Shown one piece after another: positions 1 to 13,767 of a stretch of DNA of 64,000 bases. The stretch comes from Sipunculus nudus (Eukaryota > Annelida > Sipuncula > Golfingiida > Sipunculidae). Below the pieces are notes generated by a model that had not been told where the DNA came from, made no database searches, and saw only the letters and a list, made by a program, of their open reading frames with translations. Location: the NCBI GenBank assembly GCA_026874595.1, contig CM049308.1:79468124-79532123 (forward strand), read 5' to 3'. The position numbers were made by a program, and so were the translations under genes. Every line of letters starts with the position of its first letter. Within the stretch, counting starts at the first letter, position 1.

Positions 1-605
1 CCACTATTGGCAAGTGAGCTATATATTCAAGATGGAAGACCTGAGATGAAAGTTTGGCTTAAAATGCATCCACAGTATCTTTTAAGATGCAAGTCCAGTG
101 ACCTTGACCATGACCCAAATGTAAATAGACCTCATCCCATAACCCATCTCTCTACATGTGCATAATATGAAAGAAATCTGTCCATTAGTTTTTGACTTAT
201 AATGCTTACAGTACTGTCAAGTGGCAATTAGGGGGTATTAAAAGGCGTAAAAACAAGAAAAGGATAATAGGTGGCGCCACCAGTTTCCGGTATATCACAA
301 GGCTATCCAAGATCTTTGGTCACCTTGATTTTTGGACCAGTCCATGCAAGCTTACTTAAGATACTTAAGAATTTGTGTTATTTTCAGCAAAAATGGACCT
401 ATTCAAGGTCAAGGTCACTCTCCTAGCATAGGTCATGACCCCATTTTAAATAGGCTTCGTCCCCTTACCTATATCTATACAAATGTAAAGTTTGAAAAAA
501 ATCAGTGAAATTTTTTTTAGTTATCCTGCTCACAAGGTTTTTCTGCGGCGGCAGCGGCGGGACCGTCGTGAAACCATAGTATCCCGACTTTGTCTGGGGA
601 TACAA
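1..605 (-). mobile_element. Helentron-like element H0, fragment cut by the window start
   Basis: The right end (about 480-605) matches the 5' region of the other H elements in reverse orientation: a phenylalanine-codon-like T tract, a GCGGCGG-rich patch, ACCATAGTATCC, then an imperfect hairpin closing GGGGATAC. One GGTGGCGCCACC palindrome lies at about 272. The interior, with CCTTGACC-type motifs, differs from H1-H4, so this is a diverged subfamily. The other end lies outside the window. Confidence 0.5.
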
Positions 606-999
606 TTATAACCAGCTAAAACAAATATGGCTACTCATGCAGGACACATCGTATCTACCAGATCATTGTGAAGAGAAAAACTGTTGTGAAACATAAACTG
701 GAGATTCATTGTAAAATTCTTAACTGCCATATTAGGTTTTCACTTCCATATGTTGTTTTCTAAGAAATTATGGGAAAATATAAACTTTTTAGAAAATTAT
801 CTACAAATAAACAGGTGGACAGCAGATGGTGAAATGAACTTTAGTGAAAACTGTTGCAAGCTCTGTTTGAAGTGAAAACTCAAGAATACACACAACAAAC
901 CTATAAAGCCAGCTATTCACCTGCTTTATCATAGGAATTTATGTATTTTCTGGCTTACTCTGGATACGTTTTGATGAACTCTAGGTGATTCCTGTTAAA
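606..999. other. AT-rich stretch; right part is dispersed family F
   Basis: No gene is seen. Positions about 940-999 (CTCTGGATACGTTTTG to GATTCCTGTT) match intron 2 at about 32705-32750 and are the left half of a dispersed sequence interrupted by element E1. Confidence 0.45.
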
Positions 1000-3630
1000 A
1001 ACAAGGGATCAATGGGTCAAGGCGCTCAGCTGTTACATATGATAAAAAAATATGATTTAGAAATGAGGCACATGCTTGTTTTGTGTGGAAATAAATATAA
1101 GCTGTATTATGAGTTGTGGGTGTTTAGCTTATGTATGATTTTGATAGTACCTTTGAAGACAGGGAAGAGGATTGATTTCGTTTATTTTATTAACAAATGA
1201 AGTGCTATTGTCACACAGATTTTGACTTGGCCATATATAAGCAGAACATATAATATAAGAGATTAACTATTTAATAAAAAATTATAAATTGTCCCAAATA
1301 TAATTTTTATTAAAAATAATAAGAGAATCGTATGATTTTTTCAAATAAAATACAACTGAAATGATTATTTAAATAATATCGAAGAATATATTCATGAATG
1401 GTTTCATTAATACAATTTGAAAGTATTTGCACTGGTATTCATATACTTTCATTTTTACCTGAATTCCCATTCTTATGCAAACAATTTTATAATGGAGTAC
1501 ATATTCATATTCGTCTTCAAATACATTTGCAAAGTATTCGCACCATGTCTGGTATTTATTCAGTTTTAACCAAACAATGATGATGAGAATCCAGAATATA
1601 CAAAATTCACACATTTAAATAATGATCATAAGTACCTGGTTTTATGGCTTTTATTCATATTAAAAAAAAATAAATGTAATATATTCATTTTGGACTAATT
1701 TCACATCAATGTACACACTAGACACAGCAGGAATCTATATTAATATTATCAACTGCATCTTAGTCTATCATTAATTTCCTTCATATGATCCCTAATGATT
1801 AGTAATGAAAAATATGATTTATATTTTTATCATTAAAATTGAACTGAAAAATACCATAGGTAACTGCATGGTGTTATTGAGAATACGTGACATTCTATCA
1901 ATCGATACAAGATTCTTATATCATCAGTAACTGCAAGTTAATTTCCAGTTATTATCAACTAACAAATTCCTTTCCCATTTTTCTTTAATTTGTTATTAAA
2001 AACCAATAAAAATTTATTAATTTTTTGTTTATTGTTGTGTTGTTTGTTAAAACTACTAGATGAGTTGGGTTGGACACCTGGATCAACTGTGGCTGGCCAT
2101 AAGCTGCCTGGCTGCCCCAGTGTATGCCTCATGTCAAGCGTGCATAATTTGATGAAAGGTCAACAAGGTCAACATACAGGTGACTCAAGAGGGGCTGGGG
2201 AGAGCTAAGGTCTGACATGGTCTCATAAAAACATTAATAAAAGCTACAATTTTTGGCCAATTTCTTTCAGCTTTCTAAACTAAAAAGCTGAAATCCTTAT
2301 GTATGCATGATATGAAAATTATATCAACAGTGCTCACAGGAAACAAACGTGCCATGGTCAAACTTTGGCAAAATTTAAGGTACTAATTTTATATTTATAC
2401 TAATAACTTATAAAATTTGAAAAATTCATAACTAATTTTAGGTATTCAATTGAATCTTGATAAAATAATGTTACATCCCTGACAAAAAATCTCTAGCTTC
2501 AGCAATCCTCTTGTTAAGGGAGTAAATATATTTCTTGATTTTTTACAAAGTGCATTATGTTTGGGCCCATAAGTTAAAACAATTACGCAATACTGACATC
2601 ATTTCTGGCATGTGCATAGAGAATGTATAGAAAAATATGTATATTATATATGATTAAAGTCAGATCAGTGGTTTTGATATTAGGCAGTTAGGAAGTGTAA
2701 CAATGGGTTTTTAATGGAAATATGAAGTTTTTCATTAATATCTCGAAGATATTAAGTCCTAGTGACCAAATTCTTGGCATGGTAGGGGATTTTGGAGACA
2801 TCTTATTGTATGCCAAATTTTAGGAACTGAGAGCTGAAGCTAGGGAGCTGAGCTCTTGCAAACTGCATAACACTAGCTTGATGTAAACAATATGTTACAA
2901 TGTGCTTGAAAACTTGAATTAAATCTACAATTTTTGATCAACTGGTTTCAAATTTTTTGTGTTAACAGACAAAATGCTAACAAAAACATGCAGTGAAAAT
3001 TAAATCCACAGTACTTACAGGAAAAAAACGTGCCATGGTCAAAGTTGGGCAAAATTTAAGGTACAAATTTTTTATTTTTGTTAATATTTTAAAAAATTTA
3101 AAAGATTTTGATCTAATTTTGGGTATACAATTTAATTTTGACTAATTAAAGTTATATAACTAGAAAAAAGTCCATAGCTTTAACATGTTTTGTGTTAAGT
3201 GATCAAATATCTTTCCTGATTTTTTACAAAATGCATTATGTTTTGGCCCATAACTTTTTTTATGTTATATAATACAGACATAATTTCTGGCATGTACATA
3301 GGAACTATATAGGGGAATATTTATGGTAAATATGAGGAAAAACAGATGAGTAGTTTTGATATTAGGCAGTCCTGAAGTGTGAAAATAGGTTTTTAATAAA
3401 AAATTGAGGTTTTTCCTTAATTTCTCAAAGGAACAAAGCCGCAAAGACCCAGTTTTCTGCTTGGTAGGAGATCTTGGGGACATCTAACATTGCCGAATTT
3501 TGGATTCCTAGGACTTACAGTTTCAAAACATGCCACATCTACGGATGGACGGACGGCATGACAGACGGACGGACAACGGACAATGGAACATGACTATAGC
3601 TCAGATGACTTATAGTCAGCTGAGCTAAAA
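1000..3630 (+). mobile_element. E-family interspersed element E1 (2.6 kb)
   Basis: The 5' end reads AACAAGGGATCAATGGGTCA, then GCTCAGCTG. The 3' end is a run of ACGGACGG-type simple repeats (3542-3585) and the terminal hairpin TAGCTCAGATGAC-TTATA-GTCAGCTGAGCTA followed by A's. The interior contains two diverged copies of a roughly 680-bp unit, near 2310 and 2990, each with ACGTGCCATGGTCAAA. Its reverse complement recurs at 41023-44405. No transposase or other coding capacity is evident, so it is non-autonomous. Boundaries are supported by the flanking dispersed sequence F, which is uninterrupted in intron 2. Confidence 0.75.
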
Positions 3631-3936
3631 ATCTTATAAAGCCTCTGTGATGGATATATGAGCTTGCTTATCTACAAGCTGTTTGTAAACACAGCAATGT
3701 TGATAAAAACAGTAAAATTTTATAACCTAGGGTGGTTGGTTGTTTTGTGAAGAAGTTTAAAGGACACTAGTCACAGAACGTCCTTTGCAAAATTCTGGTT
3801 CTCTGACTTGCTGCCAGAGGTCCTTGTTGAATGTGTGTTGATTATTTTGGCAGGCTCCCCACCCCATGTTATAAACACATTGGTGTGAGAAGAACAACCA
3901 TCCTGAGTGTGGTGGGATTTGCATTCTCTGGATAAT
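3631..3936 (+). repeat. Dispersed repeat F, right half
   Basis: The stretch TTATAAAGCC...TGTGATGGATATATGAG through CTACAAGCTGTTTG to GTCCTTGTTGAA matches intron 2 of the ARHGAP11A-like gene at about 32752-32970. With 940-999 it forms one copy split by E1. Its class is unknown and no coding potential is seen. Confidence 0.55.
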
Positions 3937-4832
3937 TGTATCCGCCAAAACAGAGTTTTGCGGATACTATGTTTTCAGCTCCACGCCGCCGCCACGTAGG
4001 TGTCCGGAGAACTCCTCCGTAACCGCTGGGCGGAATTTTACGAAACCCGGGATTATGTTCGGGTCACATGTGAACTGCTGTGCCCGGATTTTGTTTTGAC
4101 CTCTGACCTTTCCTCTGCGCTCTGCGTCCGTTTGTGCGTCTGTTTCCACACATAAACCATCATATCTCGGGAACCGTTTGACCGATCAGTAAATTTTTTT
4201 GCACAAATGTAGCCCTTGGAGAGCTTTATAACATACACAAAAAATGGTGGCGCCACCTGCAACCATGTTTGCACAGTGTCCATCTGTTCGTCTGCCTTGG
4301 GTTAAAATCACTCATATCTCTGCAGTGATTTGACTAATTCACCTGAAATTTGGCATGCGTATAAATCCTGCATAGCTTTTCTAATTTTGTGACAGGTGGC
4401 GCCACCTACATTCACGTTTACGCTGCACACATCCAAGCTCATATCTCGGGAACCGTTTGACGGATTGGGCCAAAATTTTGCATGTGTATAGATCTCACAT
4501 AGCTCTTTATCATACGCAAAACTGGTGGCGCCACCTTCAACCATTTTTGCACAGCGTCCAACTGTTTGTCTGCCACAGGCTAAAATCACTCATAAACATA
4601 TAGTGGTTTGACATATCTGCCTCAAATTTTGCATATGTATACAACTTGGACGGCTTTCTGGATTTTGTGGTAGGTGGCGCAACCTACATACACCATTTGG
4701 CTGCAGACATCCATGCTAATATGCAACACTTCACTCTATTTCCCCTTGCCGCTCAATCCATGCCTCACTTCACCCGTTCCACTCTGATTTAGGCGGATAC
4801 ACGTAGTCGCTTGTCGACTACCCGTATTCTAG
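3937..4832 (+). mobile_element. Helentron-like non-autonomous element H1
   Basis: The 5' end is a hairpin formed by GTATCCGCCAAAAC and GTTTTGCGGATAC. The 3' end has GCGGATAC again, then GTAGTCG-CTTGT-CGACTAC (7-bp stem), CCGTATT and the terminal CTAG followed by T. A hairpin about 10 nt before CTRR is the Helitron/Helentron 3' signature. The middle has GGTGGCGCCACC-type palindromes at 4246, 4395, 4524 and 4673, spaced 149/129/149, so a 278-bp dimeric tandem repeat. No protein is encoded. Confidence 0.72.
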
Positions 4833-7800
4833 TTTTTATAAAAGGTTTAAGGGACTATCTTGAGTTAATAGACATCAGATATTGGAAAAGGCCCGTTTTA
4901 TTTGCATAAACCAGTTTTATAATTCAATGGATATAAATTAGACTTGTTGCTTGGAGACCCCGGCCAACTAGTTAAAATACTGTGAGCTCTGCTTGGAATG
5001 AAGATTGTTGGATAACCACACCATCACATGGACCTAGACTTTTGTACAACAAATGTCAAGCATAATTGACCGTCATGCAGAAAATCCAGGAAAATTCATC
5101 AACTGAGGCAGCCTTAAATAGTCACGACCTTCACCACGCTCCACCAGAATCCACCGCATCATGCCAGTTCCTTCTTGGTATTGTGTATCTAAATATTGAT
5201 TAAGAATTAATCAAGTATGGTCTCATTTCTATAACTGTATTTATAAATAGATGGAACTTTTTTTAGCCATCTATGTCTGTCTCCATGAGCTGCTACCTGC
5301 CTTGGTACAGAGACTGGCCTACAGGCTTCCCAGGAAAACCTGAATAGTTCCAAAGAAATTAATTTCATACAACAATCTGCTGTGCGTATCCTGTTTCACT
5401 CAAATTAATTCCCATTTGACATGAACTGCAATGAAGGTAGAATGTGTTAATCTCCATTTTATAATGTTCCACAATCACTTTCTGAGAAGTGCATTTCAGA
5501 TGACAAGCCTCACCGGAACAATGCGATATATTCAGAGAATCTACTTGACAGTAATCAAGTTTTCAATGAATGAAAAGGTAGCAGAGGATGAATGATCATG
5601 AATAATAAATTTATTTGTGCGGTTCTTTACTTTGAAAGACAATTACTGTCAGTTACATGGGCTGTACATATTTCCTAGAAGACACATTCCGTGATCTTTA
5701 CAAATATCATGCAGCCATGTTTGTAAAAGATTTTATTCAAATACATTTACAGAATGATTCTAAAAGGAGATTTGTATGCACCACTAAAAATTAAGCTTAA
5801 ATAATCCATCCACAACTGCCATTAACCCTTACATACAATAGTTATGATTTTAATAATGATAACAGACTCTCTTCTGTGCCTAAATCAAATTTAGATGGCA
5901 ATTTTCACATGGTAACACTAACACAAATGCGGCTGGCTTGGACAAAAAGACAGCTGACTGTAGTAGTAAGCTGAGTTTCATGTCTCAACTCTGCTTGCAA
6001 AATGTCAACCGACATAAACTGACCTAAATGCCTATTCATTTGACGATGTTACAAATGTTTTATCTAAACAAGTTGTCTATATTACATGTGACATATTGCA
6101 TCCATTTTACATTTAACTAGTCTGTGATTAAGTATGGAGTATAGTTCATCCTGGTGGTATCATAAGCCAACACTTTCATACTTAAACAATAACACTGTCT
6201 CCTTTCAGCAAAAAGAAACAACAATAACATAACCTGAGACATTTCTTTCAGGCTTTTTTAGTTGCATAAGATTTGTTTTGTAATTGTATTATATTTTTCT
6301 CAAACCAAACTGTGCTGCACAAATTCCGTTCACTTCCGCTTAATGATATATCAGCAGCACCTCCTGATAAAATCGGCTCCGCTTTATCTTAACTGGGCTG
6401 GCAACCGCACAAAATTGCAGCGGCGCCAGGCTCTAGTACAAGGTTCCAATGAAGTTTCAGTATAAGAGAATTTAATCCTCCACAGTTGGGGCATCTTTTT
6501 CATGGAGAATTTTTATTTTGGTGATGATTTTCCTTTTGTGAATATCACAAATTTGAAACCCTCAAGAACAAAAGGCTTACCACAGTAATACATACTGTAA
6601 CCAACCATATAATCAGGATCCTGGGAAAACCATAACATCTATCAATAATTTGTAAATCCAATTAATTATTATAAATTGACTATATTAATTGCAGGAATCT
6701 CTCCAAAGTCTTGTCAAGTATTTATCATATCACTCTAGCAGCACTGTACTGATTGTTGTCAAAAACAAGTTATCTGATTTTTATATTGTTAATAGCTGTG
6801 TGCATTATACAGCTGGCAAATTATGATCAATTTAATACTGTTAAAGTCAGACTTGTGTGTATTAATTAATTCCTGATAATTATATGTAAAACCAAGGCAT
6901 AACTTGATAATGCAATTTCATTAATGATCTTTAAGTGGCTAATCATTATAATTTTAACAGTCACAAGTGTTAAAATATGGAAAAACTCTTCAAATAGCAC
7001 GGTTATCTTAAAATAAAAATTTGTGTATTTTTAAGTCTGGTACTTGGAAGAGGTACTATTTTTTTTTTTCCTTCCATTATTGCAGCCATTTATGTGTGTG
7101 CCATTTTTGCAGGTGTGCAATTTTTCCACGTGTGCAATTTTTCCACATCCCATTTTTATGTTCCCTTTAATGTCTATCACCTGTATCTTAAGTTGACACT
7201 GCATCACCTTTAGTCCAAGGTACAAACTTTAAATCATGTGAGCCATGGGTCATGACCCGATGCTGATGATTTTTGCTGCTGCACTGATCCAAATGAAGGT
7301 TATAGCATACATAAACACTATGTCTTAAAATTTCAGAAGTCTGCAGTCAAACTATCAATCATTTGGTGTCTCACAGGTTAATACTGGCCCTTATATAGAA
7401 CACAAAGCCCACTTTGGGCTGGCATTATTGCAGATGTTCCCCCTGAACAATCATAGTTTCACAGATACAGATCTATTTCCTGTATTAGTGAATTCATGGG
7501 GCCATTTGAACAACATTTGCTTGAGTACAAACAAAATGAATTTTGGTAACTACAATGGGAAAAGCCAATGATTTCAAATAAAAATCCTGTGGATAATTAA
7601 TAAAGTGAATATGATGATTATAATGGAACTTAGTTTAACGCTACATAATTATATACCTTCATGCTCTTGTCTAGTTCTGACTCTGAGCTGAAAATGACAA
7701 TCATTTCACAGCAACAAAAAGTTATTGTGAGCATAATACCTGATGATGGCGAAACTCACCAAGTGACAAAGCATAAATAGCTACAATGTCTGCATGATTA

Positions 7801-10800
7801 ATAAATTATATTACAGGTAATATAACACTAATTATAGTGACACTTTATGCAAGCACCTAAAGTAAGTGTGACAATGTGCACTGCACTCTTCATTGAAAAA
7901 GACTGAAAAATTGAAAGCATAAACACCCATTAACATTTCAGCTTTTAACTAAATCTGTAAAGCCTCCTGTGTGGCCTTCAGATTTAGTCTCTGAGAATAA
8001 CTTCTATTACCATGCATGACAAAATGTACACATTGTAAAAAAGATGCCACATAAGTTTAAGGGCACAACATCACAGTATCACATGGTAATATAATAATTA
8101 TGGGCTAACTTTAAATTGTCAGTTTCAATATGACATCACAGTATCACAGGTTATGTAATAATTAAGTGCTAACTTTAAATTGTCAGTCTCAATATTTAAT
8201 ATATACATATGCTGTATAAAGGCAATAAAAGGCAATAAAAGACCTAATAAAGAGGTTGTCACAGCTCATACCTTTATCTTTTGAAACACAGGCATACATG
8301 CACACGCTCATGCCTGTGCTACAATTGACATTTCTGAAGTCTTACTACTGAGCACACTGCCATCACGCCAAACCAATTCACAGTCGGTTGGTCCTGAACA
8401 AATGGCTGCAGATCACCATGGCCACAAGGACAGAATGGCAGTCTGCATTGAGGAGAGAAGGCTGTCCAGACGTTCTCATACCGCTGTCCTGATCAGGCTA
8501 GTATTGAACACTTTCCTGCCCATGTTAGTCAATATGGAGACCCAGATAATGGAAAAATCAGAAAGAAGGGGACCTACCCACTTGCGCTTAGTGGAGGTTC
8601 CAGTCTGCCACGCCTGCTGCCCAGTCCATGTTGCCGGCAAAAGTATCCTTGATAATTGCTGAAGGTATCCTTATTACTGGCTGCTGCAGCTCTGATATTC
8701 CAAACCCTGCTGGACCAGCCACACTGCCAGCCTAGCTTAATCTTATTTGCCAGCCCTACAGAAGTGTGTCAATAGGCAGCCAGTAGCCGATCTGCCAGGG
8801 TTATTGTAATATGTGCAGCCAGCACTGTTGCCTAAGATACCCTTCCCAGACAAATGACCTTTAACCTTACAAGGACAAGGTAACATGAATATTAAATGAA
8901 TTGAATGTCTTCCATGGATTTATCAAGATACGGCATGATGTCAGACGCCAGCTGGATCTCTAGCTTTCAAGAGCTTCTTCATGCGTGTGGACTAGCCCTG
9001 TGCCGGCTGGTTCTTATACCTGATGATTTACAAGACTCAAGCCTATGTCTATTGATGATTCTTTGAGATAAATTCATGAGGAATTCTTCCCTAACAGTCT
9101 TGTTAATTCATTCTTAAAATAAATCATTACTCGACTACATTTGGCCAGACTCATGATTTCCTTCAATCTTACTGGACAATACCTGTACAGGATTTCCGGC
9201 AATTAATTTGACCACACATTTGACATAATTATTATTCTGGCTTAACTTTGTCCATATATAATGACATAGCAGGTCCAAAATCATTTTTAATTGCTAATGC
9301 ATGTACTGACATCTCAGATTTTAATTTATTCAGAATTAGATACATATGAACATAAATTTACAGATTTAACATTTATTATTTTTTATTTGACAATACATGC
9401 TGATATGCTTGATGTTATACTGATTTCCATACTAATATAAAGAAAATTGAGATAATCACTAATTTTAACTTGACTCATGTATATGCACATTGGTAACACT
9501 TGACATGCACGTAAACAGACATTCCTTTTGTTCTTTCTAGACTGCACACAAGTACACTTATGCTAAATATAAACACAGTTAAGATTTTATTGATTATTAA
9601 TATTACCAATTTATTCTAACTAGACCTTGCATACAAACATTCCAGATATTAACTTATTTTGACTAAAATCTGAAAAAAAACATTAAATATTACTTTAATA
9701 TGCACATTATCAGAATGTTGCAAAGATAAATTTTTTCTTAATTAACTGAACCTGCTTAAAAGCCATAACATTAACATATATTATTAAAAGATACATATTT
9801 ATCACAATTTACTTAATTACAAAGGATAGTTCTTGGACAAAACTGCAGGTGGCTCTGCATATCAAATAAGAATGCAGGTAATAATTAATACAGTTCACAT
9901 TCCCATGAGCCTGTGACACTATTCAATATCAGCTGTAATTTTGTGATCTATCATCAGTTAAAAATAAATTGACTACCAACTGATAATCAGAATTTATCAG
10001 TTGTGTAGTAGTATGAAATTTCTGACTGTTTTCTGACCCTGTACATGGTCTTATAAGATATTTAGGCCTACATGTTTCCTAATTTATATGTTCTATGTGT
10101 GTGTGTATGTAACACCCTTAGATATGGATAATTCATAAACACAGTTTTTTTTCATGAGTTTGCTTGCATGAATTAAATGGAAGCTTAAATTTCCTCATCA
10201 CAAAGATTAAGGTTTATGCCAGACTTTGTAACTGATTATGTCACTGCAAAATCAATGATAAGATCAGTTTACATCAAAAGACCAATCATCAATATAACTG
10301 ATCACTGCAAGTGGACTGCTGCTGTGTTCAGGTCAAGTGAAAAAGTCCCAAGATATCACCAGAGACCCCAACAGGAGGCTAACCTTTATGGAAAATCAGG
10401 ATTGGCATCACCTGAGATAAACAAGTATAATCTTTCTTTGTCAATATAACAGACCCAAACATTTAGTGTCACTAATCACCAACAGATGTCACTGGTGTGG
10501 TGAAAACCATATCTAATGGATATTTTATACAATACAAAGATACATTTCCCTTTGTCATTTGTAAAAGTGGTGATGCACAGCCACGACACAGATCCTCATC
10601 CACAAAAGAAAATTACTCACCAGCTGACATAGATCAACCATTCTCAATTAAAAACAAGAAAATAATACAGCAATCACCAGTTACAAGAGTCCTAGTCACT
10701 AGGGATGGCTATCATCCATTATCAGGGTGGCATTATTATAAAATATCCATATTTTACAACAGGAGATTAAGTAAAATTTAACTAACACTGTAGCACATTT

Positions 10801-11340
10801 TTGATTAAGCAATAAGAGGAGAAAGACAACACTGTCTTGATCAAAATGAATTTTTCAGTTGTTCTAAATCTGCTTTGAAAAATCTTGAAAAACCAGCAAT
10901 GCTTTTTGGACGACACAGCTTGGATTAACCTGAAAATTTGTTTGTCTATTGTAACACTTAATAGAGAATTTAGTTTATGTTTCATATTGATTCAGGAATT
11001 CATCAGAGCAACCATTAATCATATTGATTCATTTTGGATTCTTAAATAACTGTAGAGTTGAAATAACTCTTGTATAAATCAATATGTATAATAAAAGTAA
11101 AAGTAAACTGAAAAATATAAATATATTATGTAGCTCCACCAGGAACCTGACCAAACTTTGGCATATGATACACAGAAAATTGTGTGTCATGGTTCACCAA
11201 CACCATTGTTGAATCACATGTGAGCTCTGGAGCAAAGAAAGCCCATAATACCAACAAATGGCTCTAGCTCTTCGTCAGGGTAAAGAAATTACTGTATCCC
11301 TCACAATGGTATAATATCCATTACAATAAAACTCATAAGG
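4833..11340. other. Gene-poor intergenic stretch
   Basis: I see no gene in these 6.5 kb. The sequence is AT-rich with short, composition-driven open frames. About 6540-6600 resembles the right end of the Tc1/mariner-like MITE family (AAACCCTC...ACCACAGTA), a possible fragment. About 8280-8830 is less AT-rich and more unique, but its 86-codon frame at 8402-8662 shows no recognisable domain. Confidence 0.4.
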
Positions 11341-11850
11341 TGATCTTGTTTTAAATGGTGTTCTAGATTACCCATAAAATTTAATGGATGGTTCTTTGGG
11401 TGTTTTCCTAACAAAAATGTCAAATAGTAAAAAAATGTCATTAAACAAGTTCAAAACTTACATATTGCATGTAATAAAAGTCAAGGTTGTGGTATTGGTA
11501 AAAGAGTTTGGTGATCTAGTTTTTAATGGTGATCTAGATTACCCATAAAATGTAATGAACAGTTCCTTGGGTGTTATCCTAACAAATATGTCAAAATGCA
11601 AAAAAAGTCATCAAAACAAGTTTATAACTTACATATTGCATGTAATAAAAGTCAAGGTTGTGGTATTGGTAAAACAGTTTGGTGATTTAGTTTTTAACGG
11701 TGATCTAGATTACCCATAAAATTTAATGAACAGTTCATTTTGGTGTTATCCTAACAAATATGTCAAAATGCAAAAATGTCATCAAAACAAGTTCATAACT
11801 TACATACTGCATGTAATATAAGTCAGGGTTGTGATTTTGTTAAGTGTTTG
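11341..11850 (+). repeat. 171-bp tandem repeat, about three units
   Basis: TCTAGATTACCCATAAAA recurs at 11362, 11533 and 11704, exactly 171 bp apart, with conserved flanks such as TTACATATTGCATGTAATA. A short related piece (ATTGCATGTAA...GTCAGGGTTG) reappears at about 13586-13640, beyond element E2. The array may therefore have been split by the E2 insertion. Confidence 0.8.
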
Positions 11851-12042
11851 TCCCCCCCCCCCCCTTCCTGTTCTTCCTGTCACTAACATTCATATTGCAT
11901 GAGTCTAAACAAAATTCATCATAAAATCATATTTACACCTCCTCTTTGTTTCAGTGAAGTTCCTGACAGACAAATAATTAGCCACAATGAGAACAATATC
12001 TAATAACCTGGCAAAGATATTGCCAGGTAAAATGGCATGGGC

Positions 12043-13515
12043 AACAAGGGACCCAGGGGACACTGTGCTCAGCTAAAGGGGGATGAACAACACTTCTGCA
12101 TATACATACAGGGCAAACAAAGCTTGATCTCCAGTTCTGCTTAGGCAGGAAAATAACGAAACAAATGTTTGTATTAGATCCTCATTTTGTTATCACATAA
12201 TTTTTTTTTATTTTATGTTTATATTTCTATACATTTCAAATATAATATATATATATCTGAATAAAAAAGTTGATTTATAATTCTATACTGCATTATCATA
12301 AATTTCAATCAGATAAAACCTCATCATGCATACAAATGTACATTTATTTTTTACCACAAAACATATCTTTTAAATTTGTAAAACAATAACTATCTATAAA
12401 TAATACTAAACAGATTTCACAATTTTATATTGTGCCTTTATTTATTGATAATTTGCTTCATATTTTATAAATCTATGCATAGTGATGGGTTTAATTATAT
12501 TTTAATTTGTTAAAATCTTTAAAAAGAAAATTGATTTCTTTAAAACTGTTACATTAACACAACACTGGCATCTTCTGGATTACTCCTGAAATTACATTTC
12601 CAGAAATGTTTTGTATATTGGAGTGAAAACACCACTACAATTAAGGAAATGCAGTGCAAACAATTACAATAACTGCATAACACTTGGTGGGGAGGGTTTG
12701 GGGATGGGGGTGATATGAGATTAACTGTACACCTGTCACAGCAGTCCCCCAGTGACTAACAAATCAGGAACCATGGCATAGCTGACTTACAGTGACCAGG
12801 AGTGAGTTATTGCATCTGGACAAGCAGTGATTACAATAGAGCTTCAAGTAGCCTAATTTTCAAGCTTTTATTTCAACTTTCAGATTTGAACTAATTAAAT
12901 ATGTATGTTTACATGCTGTGAAAATTAAATCAACAGTACTCACAGGAAAAAAAACATGCCATGTTCAAAGTTGAGCAAAATTTAGGGTACTGATTTAATT
13001 TTTATGCTAAAAAAAATTTACAAAATTAAGATCTAATTTAGGGACTACAATTGAATTTCATTAAAATAAGTTATAAACTTGGAAAAAAAGTCTCTAGCTT
13101 CAAAAATTTTCATGTTAAGTGAGCAAATTTTTTTCCTGATTTTTTACGAAGTCCAATATGTTCAAGCCCATAACTTATAGAAATTACAATTAACAGTCTT
13201 AATATCTGGCATTTATATAGGAAATATATAGAAGAATACTCCTGGTAAATATTCAGAATAACAGATAAGTGGTTTTGGTATTTTGGCAGTCCTGAAGTGT
13301 GATAATAGGTTTTTAATGGAAATAAGAGGTTTTTCCTTAATTTCTCTAAGGAACGAAGTCGCAGTGACCCAGTTTTCGATTTGGTAGGAGATCTTTGGGA
13401 TATCTAACAGTATACCAAATTTTGGATTTGTAGGTTTAACAGTTTCAAAATGTGCCAGTCTAAAAGACGGACAGACAGACGGAAAACGGACAACGACTAT
13501 AGCTCAGCTAAAAAT
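12043..13515 (+). mobile_element. E-family element E2
   Basis: It starts AACAAGGGACCCAGGGGACA, then GCTCAGCT. It ends in a short ACGGACAGAC run and a shortened terminal hairpin, CTATAGCTCAGCTAAAAAT. The first half matches E4 (ATAACACTTGGTGGG; Ca/G-rich tract near 12690). The second half has the unit containing ATGCCATGTTCAAAGTTGAG shared with E1 and E4. No coding capacity is seen. Just upstream, ACCTGGCAA-AGATA-TTGCCAGGT (12006-12028) is a perfect 9-bp-stem hairpin. Confidence 0.7.
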
Positions 13516-13767
13516 TGCTGTATTCAATAAAAATAGGTACAAGAACTAAATTTTAAAAAGAGAAATTCAAAACATCACAATCCAACATCACATATTGCAT
13601 GTAAATTAAGTCAGGGTTGTAGTATTGGTAAATGTGTTTGTTCTCCCTTTCCCTCACCCAACCCCTTTTTTTTCCTGCCAGTTTCTTTTATTTACTGTGA
13701 TCAAGATCTGTACAACAAATGCATATGCATCTGTAATTTGAATACAGGCTTTCGTTATGGAAGCGAA

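Noticed and set aside
3265-3483. Open frame starting MSPRSPTKQKTGSLRL, repeated at 25143 and 41043
   Set aside because: It lies antisense in the 3' half of E1, E4 and E5; it recurs because the element recurs, and no domain is recognisable.
8402-8662. 86-codon frame in a less AT-rich patch
   Set aside because: No domain, no splice signals in frame and no similarity I recognise; recorded only as part of the intergenic stretch.
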